Origin: an uncultured Draconibacterium sp.
Lineage (GTDB): Bacteria; Bacteroidota; Bacteroidia; Bacteroidales; Prolixibacteraceae
NCBI RefSeq assembly: GCF_913060805.1
Contig: NZ_CAJXTC010000009.1
Coordinates: 62,001-126,000 of the forward strand
Length of the DNA stretch: 64,000 bases
Direction: 5' to 3'
The number at the start of each line of letters is the position of its first letter. Within the stretch, counting starts at the first letter, position 1. A model generated the notes under the pieces. The model was not told where the DNA came from and ran no database searches. It saw nothing but the letters and a program-made list of their open reading frames with translations. Position numbers and translations under genes: made by a program. This document shows, piece by piece, positions 24,003 through 31,461 of this stretch.

Positions 24003-26420
24003 CTATTTTATCGATTGTATATTGATTGATGAATCGCCCAATCCATCAGAACTTGCTTTGAGTGTAATCATTCCGGCTTGGTCTGAACTTCTTACCACAA
24101 CCATTGCACGGCCTTTAAATGCTTTTCTTGAAGTGCCAACATAAGGATCAGTATCTCTGATGTCGCTGTTTGAAACTGCTATTATACTTCCAGGACCTTC
24201 AATCGCAAAATGTAACTGGTTTGCCGCGTTGGGATCAAGTTGCCCTTTTGCGTCGGTCATTTCAACAGTTATAAACGAAAGGTCTTGTCCGTCTGCATCA
24301 ATCTCCGTGCGATCAGCAGTTAGTTTTATTTTAGAAGCTTTCTCTGCGGTTGTGAGAACGGTTGACTCCATTTCCTGATCGCCACTTACTCCAACAGCTT
24401 TTATTGTGCCGGTTTCGTAAGGTAGCGTAAATAACGCTTTAAATTCTTCTTGTCTGCCTGTTGCTTTTTCTCCAATCAGTTTGTCGTTGCAGTAGAGTCG
24501 TACTTTTTCGTATTTCGAGTAGATTTCAACTTCAATAGCTTTTCCTTCGTGGCCCGGCCATGTCCAGCTTTCCCAGGTTGGCCAGGTTCCCCACATAGTT
24601 GTAATAATTTTCGAACCTTCTTTTTCCGGCTCATGAACAGCCATGTACAACTTCTCGGTGTCGTTATACAACATGCTGCGATAATGCGAAATCGGTTTTC
24701 TCCAGCCATTCAGATCAATGTCGCCACAATAGGCTGCGTGCCACGGGTAAAGGTCTTGGTGCCAGTGTTCTCCTTCAACATCTCCTTCGTAATACCAGCG
24801 ACCGATGCCCGATTCGCCCAGGTAATCGATGGCTGTCCACACAAAATCACCAATGATATATGGATTTTCTTCTACCAGATCCCAACAAAAGAAAGCATCT
24901 TTTGGGTACGATTCTGATTGATAGATAATACGCGACGGAACACGCTCGTGATCAGCTTTTGCTTCGTGTAGCTGGTAATTATAGCCACAAACATCGTGTT
25001 CGGCCATAAGCGGATCAAAAATCTCCCAGCCTTGCCCCCAGGTAGTCATTGCCGATGTAACCGGACGCGTTGTATCAATTTCTTTTACGGCAGCTGCCAA
25101 CTTTCGTGCCGTCTCAACCGCCTCCGGTTTTGTGCGCTCAATAATTTCGTTACCGATGCTCCACATAATAATCGATGGGTGGTTTTTATCGCGTTTCACC
25201 ATAACCTGAACATCAGTTTTCCACCACTCGTCAAACAGGGTAGAGTAGTCGTGTTCCAGCGCAGTGAAGGCTGATTTCATTTCGCGCCAGCCATCAAAAG
25301 CTTCATCGATAACCAGCAACCCTAAACGATCACAGGCATCAAGAAATGCCTCCGATGGAATATTGTGTGATGTTCGTACCGCATTAAAACCGGCTTCTTT
25401 TAGTAATTCAACTTTGCGCTCTTCTGCACGGTCGAATGCTGCCGCACCAAGACAACCATTGTCGTGATGTACACAACCACCATTTAAAAGAACTTTTTCG
25501 CCGTTAAGCAGAAATCCATTTTCTGCACTAAACTCAATGCTGCGAATTCCAAAAGTATTGTCTGTTTTATCAATGGTTTGTTCACCATTTTTGATACTGA
25601 TTGTTGCATTGTACAGATTTGGTGTTTCAGGTGTCCACAGCGCCGGATTTTCAACAACGATGTTCTGCAAAATTTCCTTTTCAGAATTCGGCAATAATTC
25701 CACTTTTATTTCACTGCCTCCGGCAGTATGTTGTTCTTTATTAGCTATTTGTGTTGAAAGCGTAATTTCCTGTGGCGAAGATGTTTCGTTTTTCAGCGTG
25801 GTTTTAATTTCAACGGTAGCTTCCTGTTTGCTTACAGTTGGTGTGGTAATGGAAACTCCCCATTGGGCAATATGAATCGGATCGGTAACGATCATCGATA
25901 CATGGCGATAAATTCCTGAACCGCTGTACCAACGGCAGTTTTTTTGCTGCGAATTGTCAACGCGCACGGCGATTGTATTTTCTCCGCCAATATTCAGATG
26001 AGGGGTGAGGTCGTAATAAAACGATGAATAACCATAGGGATAAACACCCAATGAATGTCCGTTGATAAAAACCTCGGAGTTCATATAAACACCCTCAAAA
26101 TATATGCTCACCTTTTTATCGTTCCAGCTGGCCGGCACCGTAAACTGTTTTCGGTACCATGCAATTCCGGTTGGCAGATAAGCTCCGTCGTTTCCTGCCG
26201 GATTGGAAGGATCAAATTCACCTTCGATACTCCAGTCGTGCGGAAGATCGAGCATACGCCACGATGCATCATCAAATTCCGGTTTTGAGGCTTCTGTATT
26301 CTCTCCTAAAAAGAATTTCCAGTTGTTATCGAAGTTTTGTTTGCGTTCCGGGTTTTGTTCAGTCGGATTACTACATGCAAAAATTACCAGCGCAAGAATA
26401 AAGGTGATCGTTAGTCTCAT
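24003..26420 (-). CDS. Exported GH2 beta-glycosidase (DUF4982-containing)
   Basis: About 805 residues when started at the ATG at 26420 (MRLTITFILALVIFACSN), which makes a lipoprotein; the track's longer start adds 24 residues without signal character. Domains in order: sugar-binding jelly roll (YRKQFTVPASW ... FINGHSLGVYPYGYSSF), immunoglobulin-like domain, TIM barrel (from about 280), then DUF4982 and a further C-terminal Ig-like domain. The acid/base Glu is in WSIGNEI and the nucleophile-type Glu in YQSESYP. The family removes terminal beta-galactosyl, beta-glucuronyl or related residues; this sequence alone does not decide which. It is probably surface or periplasmic and divergent from the nucleoside-hydrolase-fold gene at 26731. 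Confidence 0.9.
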   Translation of the reverse strand: MRLTITFILALVIFACSNPTEQNPERKQNFDNNWKFFLGENTEASKPEFDDASWRMLDLPHDWSIEGEFDPSNPAGNDGAYLPTGIAWYRKQFTVPASWNDKKVSIYFEGVYMNSEVFINGHSLGVYPYGYSSFYYDLTPHLNIGGENTIAVRVDNSQQKNCRWYSGSGIYRHVSMIVTDPIHIAQWGVSITTPTVSKQEATVEIKTTLKNETSSPQEITLSTQIANKEQHTAGGSEIKVELLPNSEKEILQNIVVENPALWTPETPNLYNATISIKNGEQTIDKTDNTFGIRSIEFSAENGFLLNGEKVLLNGGCVHHDNGCLGAAAFDRAEERKVELLKEAGFNAVRTSHNIPSEAFLDACDRLGLLVIDEAFDGWREMKSAFTALEHDYSTLFDEWWKTDVQVMVKRDKNHPSIIMWSIGNEIIERTKPEAVETARKLAAAVKEIDTTRPVTSAMTTWGQGWEIFDPLMAEHDVCGYNYQLHEAKADHERVPSRIIYQSESYPKDAFFCWDLVEENPYIIGDFVWTAIDYLGESGIGRWYYEGDVEGEHWHQDLYPWHAAYCGDIDLNGWRKPISHYRSMLYNDTEKLYMAVHEPEKEGSKIITTMWGTWPTWESWTWPGHEGKAIEVEIYSKYEKVRLYCNDKLIGEKATGRQEEFKALFTLPYETGTIKAVGVSGDQEMESTVLTTAEKASKIKLTADRTEIDADGQDLSFITVEMTDAKGQLDPNAANQLHFAIEGPGSIIAVSNSDIRDTDPYVGTSRKAFKGRAMVVVRSSDQAGMITLKASSDGLGDSSINIQSIK

Positions 26421-26730
26421 CTTATTTATTGGATTTATAATTTCCTGCAAGATGGGATTTTTTGCATAGAATGGGTAACTGAATTTCTGCAAAGGGTGTC
26501 ATAAATCAGTCAAAAAATATCAATATTTATGATCTTCAGCTTTTTCAGAATAGCTTAGCAATAAAACAAAAGTTAATGATGCATTGCAACGAAGCATGTT
26601 CTTATTCTCAATGATTTTTATCGCAAACTTTCTGATTTATTTCTGCAACTTTACGATTACGGAACAGTAATCAAGCCGATTGTTGAATAAATTTGTAACA
26701 TTTAATTTTTGAAAAAAAGGACCAATACAA
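26421..26730. promoter_or_regulatory. Divergent promoter region, GH2 / nucleoside-hydrolase-fold gene
   Basis: 310 AT-rich bases without a convincing gene. On the plus strand TAAATTTG at 26688-26695 matches the Bacteroidota -7 element TAnnTTTG, 36 bases before the ATG at 26731; no clear -33 TTTG was found. Elements for the reverse gene were not resolved. Confidence 0.4.
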
Positions 26731-27768
26731 ATGAGTAAACTAAAACTGAAATTAATAGCCACACTTTTTCTTTATCTGGCAACTAACAGTGTTTTGTGGG
26801 CGCAAACGAAATCGATAAATTACTCGGAATTTATCGATGCCAGAGTTCGTGTTATTATTGATAACGACTTTGGCGGCGATCCTGATGGATTATTTCAACT
26901 GGCGCATCATTTATTATCTCCGGGTGTTGAAGTGAATGGAATTATTGGCTCGAAACAATATGCCGGTGGATTTTACGATGCTCCGGGTGATGCCAAATTT
27001 TCGTGTAAAATGGTGAATGAGTTGTTGGCTGCAATGGAGTTGTCAGAAAGATATTCTGTGTATGAAGGAGCAAGTTCTGAATTGCCGGATACCTTAACTC
27101 CAGTAGTAACCGAAGGCGCAGAAGCAATTGTTCGTGAAGCGATGAGAAACGATACCGAAAAGCCCTTGTATGTGGTTTGTGGTGCCGGTTTAACGAATAT
27201 TGCCAGTGCCTTTTTAATGGAGCCTAAAATTGCAGAAAGACTAACCTTAATCTGGATTGGCGGAACAGAATATGAGGGAATCGCCGTTCCTCCGCCGGGT
27301 GCAAGCAAACGTTGGGAGTACAATACCGGGATTGATGTAAAGGCCTGTCAGGTTGTATTTAATCTATCATCGATTCCGATTTGGCAGATTCCACGCGATG
27401 CTTACCGGCAGGCACTAACTTCATACAGCGAGCTTATTTATAAAGTGAAAGGAAAAGGGGAGACTGGCAATTACCTTGTTGGCCGTTTGGAACACCTCAT
27501 GGAACAGGCAAAGAAAACTTTAGGCGAGGCCTATGTTTTGGGCGACAGTCCTTTGGTGCTTTTAACTGCGTTGCAAACTTCGTGGGAATCAGATCCGGCT
27601 TCAAGCAAATATGTACTCAAACCGGCGCCAACAGTAAGCGATTCAGGTATGTTTATGGAAAACACAACTGGTCGGGAAATCAGGGTATATTATGATTTGG
27701 ATATCCGACTGATGTTCGAAGATTTCTTTGCCAAACTGAGCTTATTTAGCGATTCTTCTCAGGATTGA
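26731..27768 (+). CDS. Exported nucleoside-hydrolase-family protein
   Basis: 345 residues. Sec signal (LIATLFLYLATNSVLWAQ, cut after AQ about residue 25). The mature N-terminus has IIDNDFGGDPDGLFQLAH, the calcium-binding Asp cluster of the inosine-uridine nucleoside hydrolase fold (canonical DxDxGxDD), here with DPDG. A later segment YVVCGAGLTNIASAF corresponds to the family's central GPLTN-type strand-turn. Members hydrolyse N-ribosidic bonds, but exported relatives in glycan loci have unclear substrates. It is divergent from the GH2 gene and ends in a hairpin at 27799. Confidence 0.8.
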   Translation: MSKLKLKLIATLFLYLATNSVLWAQTKSINYSEFIDARVRVIIDNDFGGDPDGLFQLAHHLLSPGVEVNGIIGSKQYAGGFYDAPGDAKFSCKMVNELLAAMELSERYSVYEGASSELPDTLTPVVTEGAEAIVREAMRNDTEKPLYVVCGAGLTNIASAFLMEPKIAERLTLIWIGGTEYEGIAVPPPGASKRWEYNTGIDVKACQVVFNLSSIPIWQIPRDAYRQALTSYSELIYKVKGKGETGNYLVGRLEHLMEQAKKTLGEAYVLGDSPLVLLTALQTSWESDPASSKYVLKPAPTVSDSGMFMENTTGREIRVYYDLDIRLMFEDFFAKLSLFSDSSQD

Positions 27769-27798
27769 CAACCTTAATTATCAAGAAATAAAATTGAA

Positions 27799-27828
27799 CA
27801 GCTACAATCGAAAGAACGAATGTAGCTG
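27799..27828. terminator. Hairpin between convergent genes
   Basis: 12-base arms CAGCTACAATCG / CGAATGTAGCTG with one mismatch and loop AAAGAA. There is no long T run, so termination strength is uncertain. It lies between the nucleoside-hydrolase gene and galU. Confidence 0.55.
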
Positions 27829-27857
27829 CTTTAAACGGAAATGAAGCCCGACACAAA

Positions 27858-28724
27858 CTAAAGTTGTCGGGCAAACTCTTTTATCCAGCTTTTTAATGTT
27901 TCGCTAATTTCCGGATCTTTCAAGCCAAACTCGAGGTTGGTTTTCAGGAAACCCATTTTATCGCCAATGTCGTATCGTTTTCCGTCGAATTTTAAGCCAA
28001 ACATCGGATGTTCTTTTACCATATCGCGCATGGCATCGGTCAACTGAATTTCGTTGTTTTTACCGGGAGTGGTGCTTTCCAGGTAGTCGAAAATCTCGGG
28101 TGTAAAAATATATCGGCTGGCAATCGCCAGGTTCGATGGCGCCTCTTCCTGCGATGGTTTCTCGATCCATCCGTTTGCTTTGTAAACATCGTCGGAAATA
28201 GGTGTCCCGTCAAGAATCCCATAGCGGCTTACCATTTCCGGCTCCACTTCTTCCATGGCAACAACTGAGCCTCCGTGTTCATTGTACACATCAATCAGTT
28301 GTCTGGTAATCGGGCCTTTTCCCTGAACGAGTGTGTCGCCCAAAAGAACGGCAAAAGGTTCGTTGCCCACGTGGTATTTTGCATGAAGTATCGCATCGCC
28401 CAAACCATTCATTTCTTTTTGCCAAACAAAATGAATGTTGGCCAGGTTGGAAATGCCTTTTAGTTTTTCCAGCATTTCGTAGTTGCCTTTTCTTTCCAAC
28501 GATTCTTCAATAATCGGATTCCGGTCGAAATGTTCTTCAATGGCGCGTTTCCCTTTTCCTATGATCATTAGAATATCGGTTATCCCGCTGGCAACCGCTT
28601 CTTCAACAACATATTGAATAACGGGTGTGTCGATAATCGGGATCATTTCTTTAGGCTGCGATTTAGTGGCCGGCAAAAAACGGGTTCCGTAACCTGCTGC
28701 CGGTATAACTGCTTTTTTAATCAT
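27858..28724 (-). CDS. galU: UTP-glucose-1-phosphate uridylyltransferase
   Basis: 288 residues, normal for bacterial GalU. The nucleotide-binding loop is IPAAGYGTRFLPATKSQPKEM (residues 7 onward), followed by VVEEAVASGI and the acidic metal site in VLLGDTL; the C-terminal DIGDKMGFLKTNLEF motif is conserved. It makes UDP-glucose from glucose-1-phosphate and UTP. Its start is three bases downstream of the GHMP kinase stop, so the two are one operon, and GalU-type enzymes can also accept glucuronate-1-phosphate. A GCCCGACA / TGTCGGGC hairpin overlaps its stop codon. Confidence 0.93.
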   Translation of the reverse strand: MIKKAVIPAAGYGTRFLPATKSQPKEMIPIIDTPVIQYVVEEAVASGITDILMIIGKGKRAIEEHFDRNPIIEESLERKGNYEMLEKLKGISNLANIHFVWQKEMNGLGDAILHAKYHVGNEPFAVLLGDTLVQGKGPITRQLIDVYNEHGGSVVAMEEVEPEMVSRYGILDGTPISDDVYKANGWIEKPSQEEAPSNLAIASRYIFTPEIFDYLESTTPGKNNEIQLTDAMRDMVKEHPMFGLKFDGKRYDIGDKMGFLKTNLEFGLKDPEISETLKSWIKEFARQL

Positions 28725-28727
28725 GTT

Positions 28728-29729
28728 CTAATTGTTTACGATATTGGGTTTAATCACTTCAATTCCTTTTCTGCTCAGGGTGTTGTGCAGGTTGTTAAAC
28801 ATTGTTCTGTCGGTGTAAGTGCCAATAATAGCTCCTCCCGATCCGGTGAATTTTGCACTGGCACCAACCGATCGGGCCAATTCTACCATTTCAATATTTC
28901 CTTTCGAGATATTGATTGTTTTTCGTCGCAGATCGAAATTCTCGTCTATAAGATCGTGCATGCTTTGGTAGTCGTTGTTGCCCAAAGCCACTTTAAAATC
29001 TTCGGTAATTTGTCCCCAGCGCAACATGGCTTGCAACACTTTTGGGTCACCAATTTCAAAGCGTGCTTTCAGGTTGTTGTGCACCACTTCGGTTCCTTCC
29101 GAAAGATTTTTACGATAGGCAATATAAAAGTGGGGGAAGTTTTTTACATCCAGTTCCTGATATTCGCCGTAACCACGACTTTCCATCAGGTCGCGGTCAA
29201 AATCCATACAAACCGGACATTCGTAGGCTTGCGCCACACGATCCTGCAAACCCGCAGCAATTCCCAATTCTTCCGTTTCAACGGCAAGAACAAGATTGGC
29301 AAAAACGGGTTTCGGAATTTTCACTTCGTAGAACATGCACAGTGCACGTAAACATGCTGTAATGATTGCACTCGAACCAGCCAATCCCAAACGAAACGGG
29401 ATGTTCGATTTATAACGAATGGTAAAATTCCGGTCGTCGATTTTTATGTTGTTTGACTTACAGTACTCATAAAAAATCTTGATCATTGCCTTCAGTAAAC
29501 GCATTCCTCCGTAGTATCCGGCAAGGTTTACGTCTTCAACCAATTCCTGTATGCTGTTGAAATTTGTACCATCTAAACGTTCAGGTAAAATCTGTAGCTC
29601 GGGTGTTTCGTAAAGCTGCACACGCGCCTCGAAATTGGAAAACAAAAAGGCAATTGTTTTTCCGAAATAGCCGTCGGAAGGATTACCAATTACTGCGGCT
29701 CTGGGGTATGAATATGTTTCGAAAATCAT
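28728..29729 (-). CDS. GHMP kinase, plant-glucuronokinase-like
   Basis: 333 residues. The N-terminal motif VIGNPSDGYFGKTIAFLFSN (residues 13-32) is close to the opening of plant glucuronokinases (GNPSDVYFGRT type). The GHMP ATP-binding loop is LGLAGSSAI (115-122) and the C-terminal glycine motif is KFTGSGGAIIG (near 290). GHMP kinases phosphorylate sugars or small alcohols; this subgroup makes glucuronate-1-phosphate. With galU directly downstream, the pair could salvage free glucuronate to UDP-glucuronate without oxidising UDP-glucose. Substrate is inferred from similarity and context. Another sugar-1-kinase activity remains possible. Confidence 0.8.
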   Translation of the reverse strand: MIFETYSYPRAAVIGNPSDGYFGKTIAFLFSNFEARVQLYETPELQILPERLDGTNFNSIQELVEDVNLAGYYGGMRLLKAMIKIFYEYCKSNNIKIDDRNFTIRYKSNIPFRLGLAGSSAIITACLRALCMFYEVKIPKPVFANLVLAVETEELGIAAGLQDRVAQAYECPVCMDFDRDLMESRGYGEYQELDVKNFPHFYIAYRKNLSEGTEVVHNNLKARFEIGDPKVLQAMLRWGQITEDFKVALGNNDYQSMHDLIDENFDLRRKTINISKGNIEMVELARSVGASAKFTGSGGAIIGTYTDRTMFNNLHNTLSRKGIEVIKPNIVNN

Positions 29730-29777
29730 TCCGGTTATTTTTAGCAGGTAAAACTAATATTTTTTTATTCTTTGGCG

Positions 29778-29830
29778 AATATGATTTCTCGATGTGTAAA
29801 ATGATCCTTGAAAGGTGGGATGTTATTTGA
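29778..29830 (+). pseudogene. Relic of the 3' end of a sulfatase gene
   Basis: The plus strand encodes EYDFSMCKMILERWDVI followed by TGA. The intact sulfatase at 59690-61567 ends with NYDFSMCKMILEKWDVI and a stop. A run of 32 identical bases is shared (29780-29811 with 61517-61548). Sequence upstream of 29775 is unrelated to the sulfatase and overlaps the start region of the divergent GHMP kinase gene. It is therefore a remnant left by deletion or rearrangement. Confidence 0.8.
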
Positions 29831-29842
29831 TGAACCAGATAC

Positions 29843-29887
29843 AAAAATTCCCGACAAACTTTGCCAGGAATTTTTTTGTATAATGGG
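29843..29887 (+). terminator. Terminator downstream of the sulfatase relic
   Basis: Arms AAAAATTCC and GGAATTTTT with a 25-base loop and T7 tail. It probably was the terminator of the lost sulfatase and now sits 14 bases from the convergent PepSY-type gene end. Confidence 0.65.
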
Positions 29888-29901
29888 TTCGGAAAATGTC
29901 T

Positions 29902-30408
29902 TTAAATCAGCACAATAATTACAGCAAATACCAACCCGGCAATGGCCACAATCACTCCTTTTCGTAATACTTTATTGGTTTTGGTATACATGAAAAATGC
30001 CGAAACCGAGAAGAACAGCAATGAAATACCAAAGAAAATATTCAGAAAGTACAAGGGCGAATTGGTAGTTGCTTTATGCAGTCTTTCCAGCTTCTGCAAA
30101 ACAAAAGGAAGCTCTTTTACCGTGTAAGTTGCAACACCCGTTGTTTTGTCGTACGACCCTTGCGCAAATGTTATCGTGTTGGCATCTTCTTCCAAAACCT
30201 GCAGATTTCGTATAAAAAGTTTACCACCCAACTCCTCTGCCGGAACGTTTGCTCCAATCTCTCTCTCTGTAATTTTATCTTGTTTCAGAAAATCCGTTGT
30301 GCGGAAAATCATAATTGTGCCGCTTAGGGCATAAATTGTCATAATTCCGGCAAGGAAAAATCCAAGATACCGATGATAAACTCTAAACGTTTTGCTAATC
30401 TTGCTCAT
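29902..30408 (-). CDS. PepSY-associated membrane protein
   Basis: 168 residues. An N-terminal span (RYLGFFLAGIMTIYALSGTIMIF) with the HRYLGF motif of the PepSY-associated TM family, a periplasmic domain of about 85 residues (KLFIRNLQVLEEDANTITF ...), then two more spans at the C-terminus (FFGISLLFFSVSAFFMY and IVAIAGLVFAVIIVL). PepSY-TM proteins occur with iron uptake and membrane reductases. It is the last gene of the row that starts with the DUF5916 gene, separated from the previous gene by 111 bases, so it may be expressed separately. Confidence 0.7.
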   Translation of the reverse strand: MSKISKTFRVYHRYLGFFLAGIMTIYALSGTIMIFRTTDFLKQDKITEREIGANVPAEELGGKLFIRNLQVLEEDANTITFAQGSYDKTTGVATYTVKELPFVLQKLERLHKATTNSPLYFLNIFFGISLLFFSVSAFFMYTKTNKVLRKGVIVAIAGLVFAVIIVLI

Positions 30409-30519
30409 AAGCGTAACTCTTTTTTTTAATCATTAATAATTAATTATTTCCTGGTTTTAAAGTTGGTTGGTTCTGAATTTTGAGAATATGATACTTAAAC
30501 TAAACGCAGCACCAATGGT

Positions 30520-31017
30520 TTAATCTGACTTATTATTTTTTCTTGATTTTACCCATTTTGTGAGCATGTCCGTGTAAATGGTAACCACTGTGAAACCGGC
30601 AAAAACGATAAAAAACCAGCCGACATTAACCAGCCGAACGCTTTGTCCTCTTCTAAAATCGCGTCCCTGACCCCGGCCTCTGAAATCGCCTCTTTCGCGA
30701 GTAACGGTTTGTGCACGGCTTTGGCGTAAACTATCGTTTTCAACACGGGCACCTCTTTCGGCAATTAGCCGTTGCCGCACACTGTCGGGCAGGTTCTCAA
30801 AACTCTGGCGCTCTCTGCCGCCAAAATCCTGTGGCCGTGCTCTGAAATCTCGTCCTCCGCGACCACCTCTCTCAAAACCACCACGACGGGCGTTTTGCAT
30901 ATCGTTTGTTTTAAATATCCAGATACTACGTTCGATAAAACGCAGTCGTGATAAGCCGTACAATGCCGCAATAACAATTGCCAGCGAAATTATTCCGTTG
31001 ATGATCTTTCTGTTCAT
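30520..31017 (-). CDS. Two-span membrane protein with Arg/Gly-rich periplasmic loop
   Basis: 165 residues. Span one is IINGIISLAIVIAALYGL (about 5-22), span two is LVNVGWFFIVFAGFTVVTIY (about 130-149). Between them is a loop of about 90 residues with more than 20 arginines and repeated RGG/RG units (FERGGRGGRDFRARP, DFRGRGQGRDFRRG). The charge distribution at the ends suggests both termini are cytoplasmic, which puts the arginine-rich loop in the periplasm. No known domain. It overlaps the DUF4405 gene by four bases, so both are translated together. A role with the cytochrome-like partner is inferred from this coupling. Confidence 0.65.
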   Translation of the reverse strand: MNRKIINGIISLAIVIAALYGLSRLRFIERSIWIFKTNDMQNARRGGFERGGRGGRDFRARPQDFGGRERQSFENLPDSVRQRLIAERGARVENDSLRQSRAQTVTRERGDFRGRGQGRDFRRGQSVRLVNVGWFFIVFAGFTVVTIYTDMLTKWVKSRKNNKSD

Positions 31018-31457
31018 GATGCTACTTTTTTGAATTTAAAACGTAGTTGTACCCATTTCCAGTGCAGCCCCAGGTGAATGCCAAAAAGCGCCAGTGTTAT
31101 GAACGATGAGCTGGTATGCATCACGCGCCAAAACATGCCGGAGCCTCCGAGGTTCATCCACGAAAAGTCGATGGTTCGGGCAATGGCAATTCCGCTCAGT
31201 ATCATCAAAACCATTCCGGCAAGCAGTAATACGTCAAGAATATAATTCAATCGTGCACGGCCCGGCGAGCTCTTAAAAAAGCAAACCGTTACTTTTTTTA
31301 TCCAGCTCCAGTTTAGTGCTTTGTGCAGAATAAAAAACAATCCAATTATCAGTCCTGCCCATTCATGGAATTCCAGTCCGTAAAACGACCGGGGATCCAT
31401 TAACAGCAGCATTACTATCAGTAATAAAATGTTTAAAATCAATTTAAATCGGTTCAT
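31014..31457 (-). CDS. DUF4405 cytochrome-b-like membrane protein
   Basis: 147 residues with four predicted membrane spans. Histidines sit in positions suited to bind heme between helices (FHEWAGL, LHKALNW, RVMHTSSSF, HLGLHWKW), the DUF4405 / cytochrome b561-like pattern. It may pass electrons across the inner membrane. Gene start is four bases after the DUF5916 gene stop and its end overlaps the Arg/Gly-rich protein gene. Confidence 0.75.
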   Translation of the reverse strand: MNRFKLILNILLLIVMLLLMDPRSFYGLEFHEWAGLIIGLFFILHKALNWSWIKKVTVCFFKSSPGRARLNYILDVLLLAGMVLMILSGIAIARTIDFSWMNLGGSGMFWRVMHTSSSFITLALFGIHLGLHWKWVQLRFKFKKVAS

Positions 31458-31461
31458 AGTT

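Noticed and set aside
24003-29729. Interpretation of the 24-30 kb genes as a complete polysaccharide utilisation locus
   Set aside because: No SusC/SusD pair, sensor or transporter is present, so only a glycan-related cluster is claimed.
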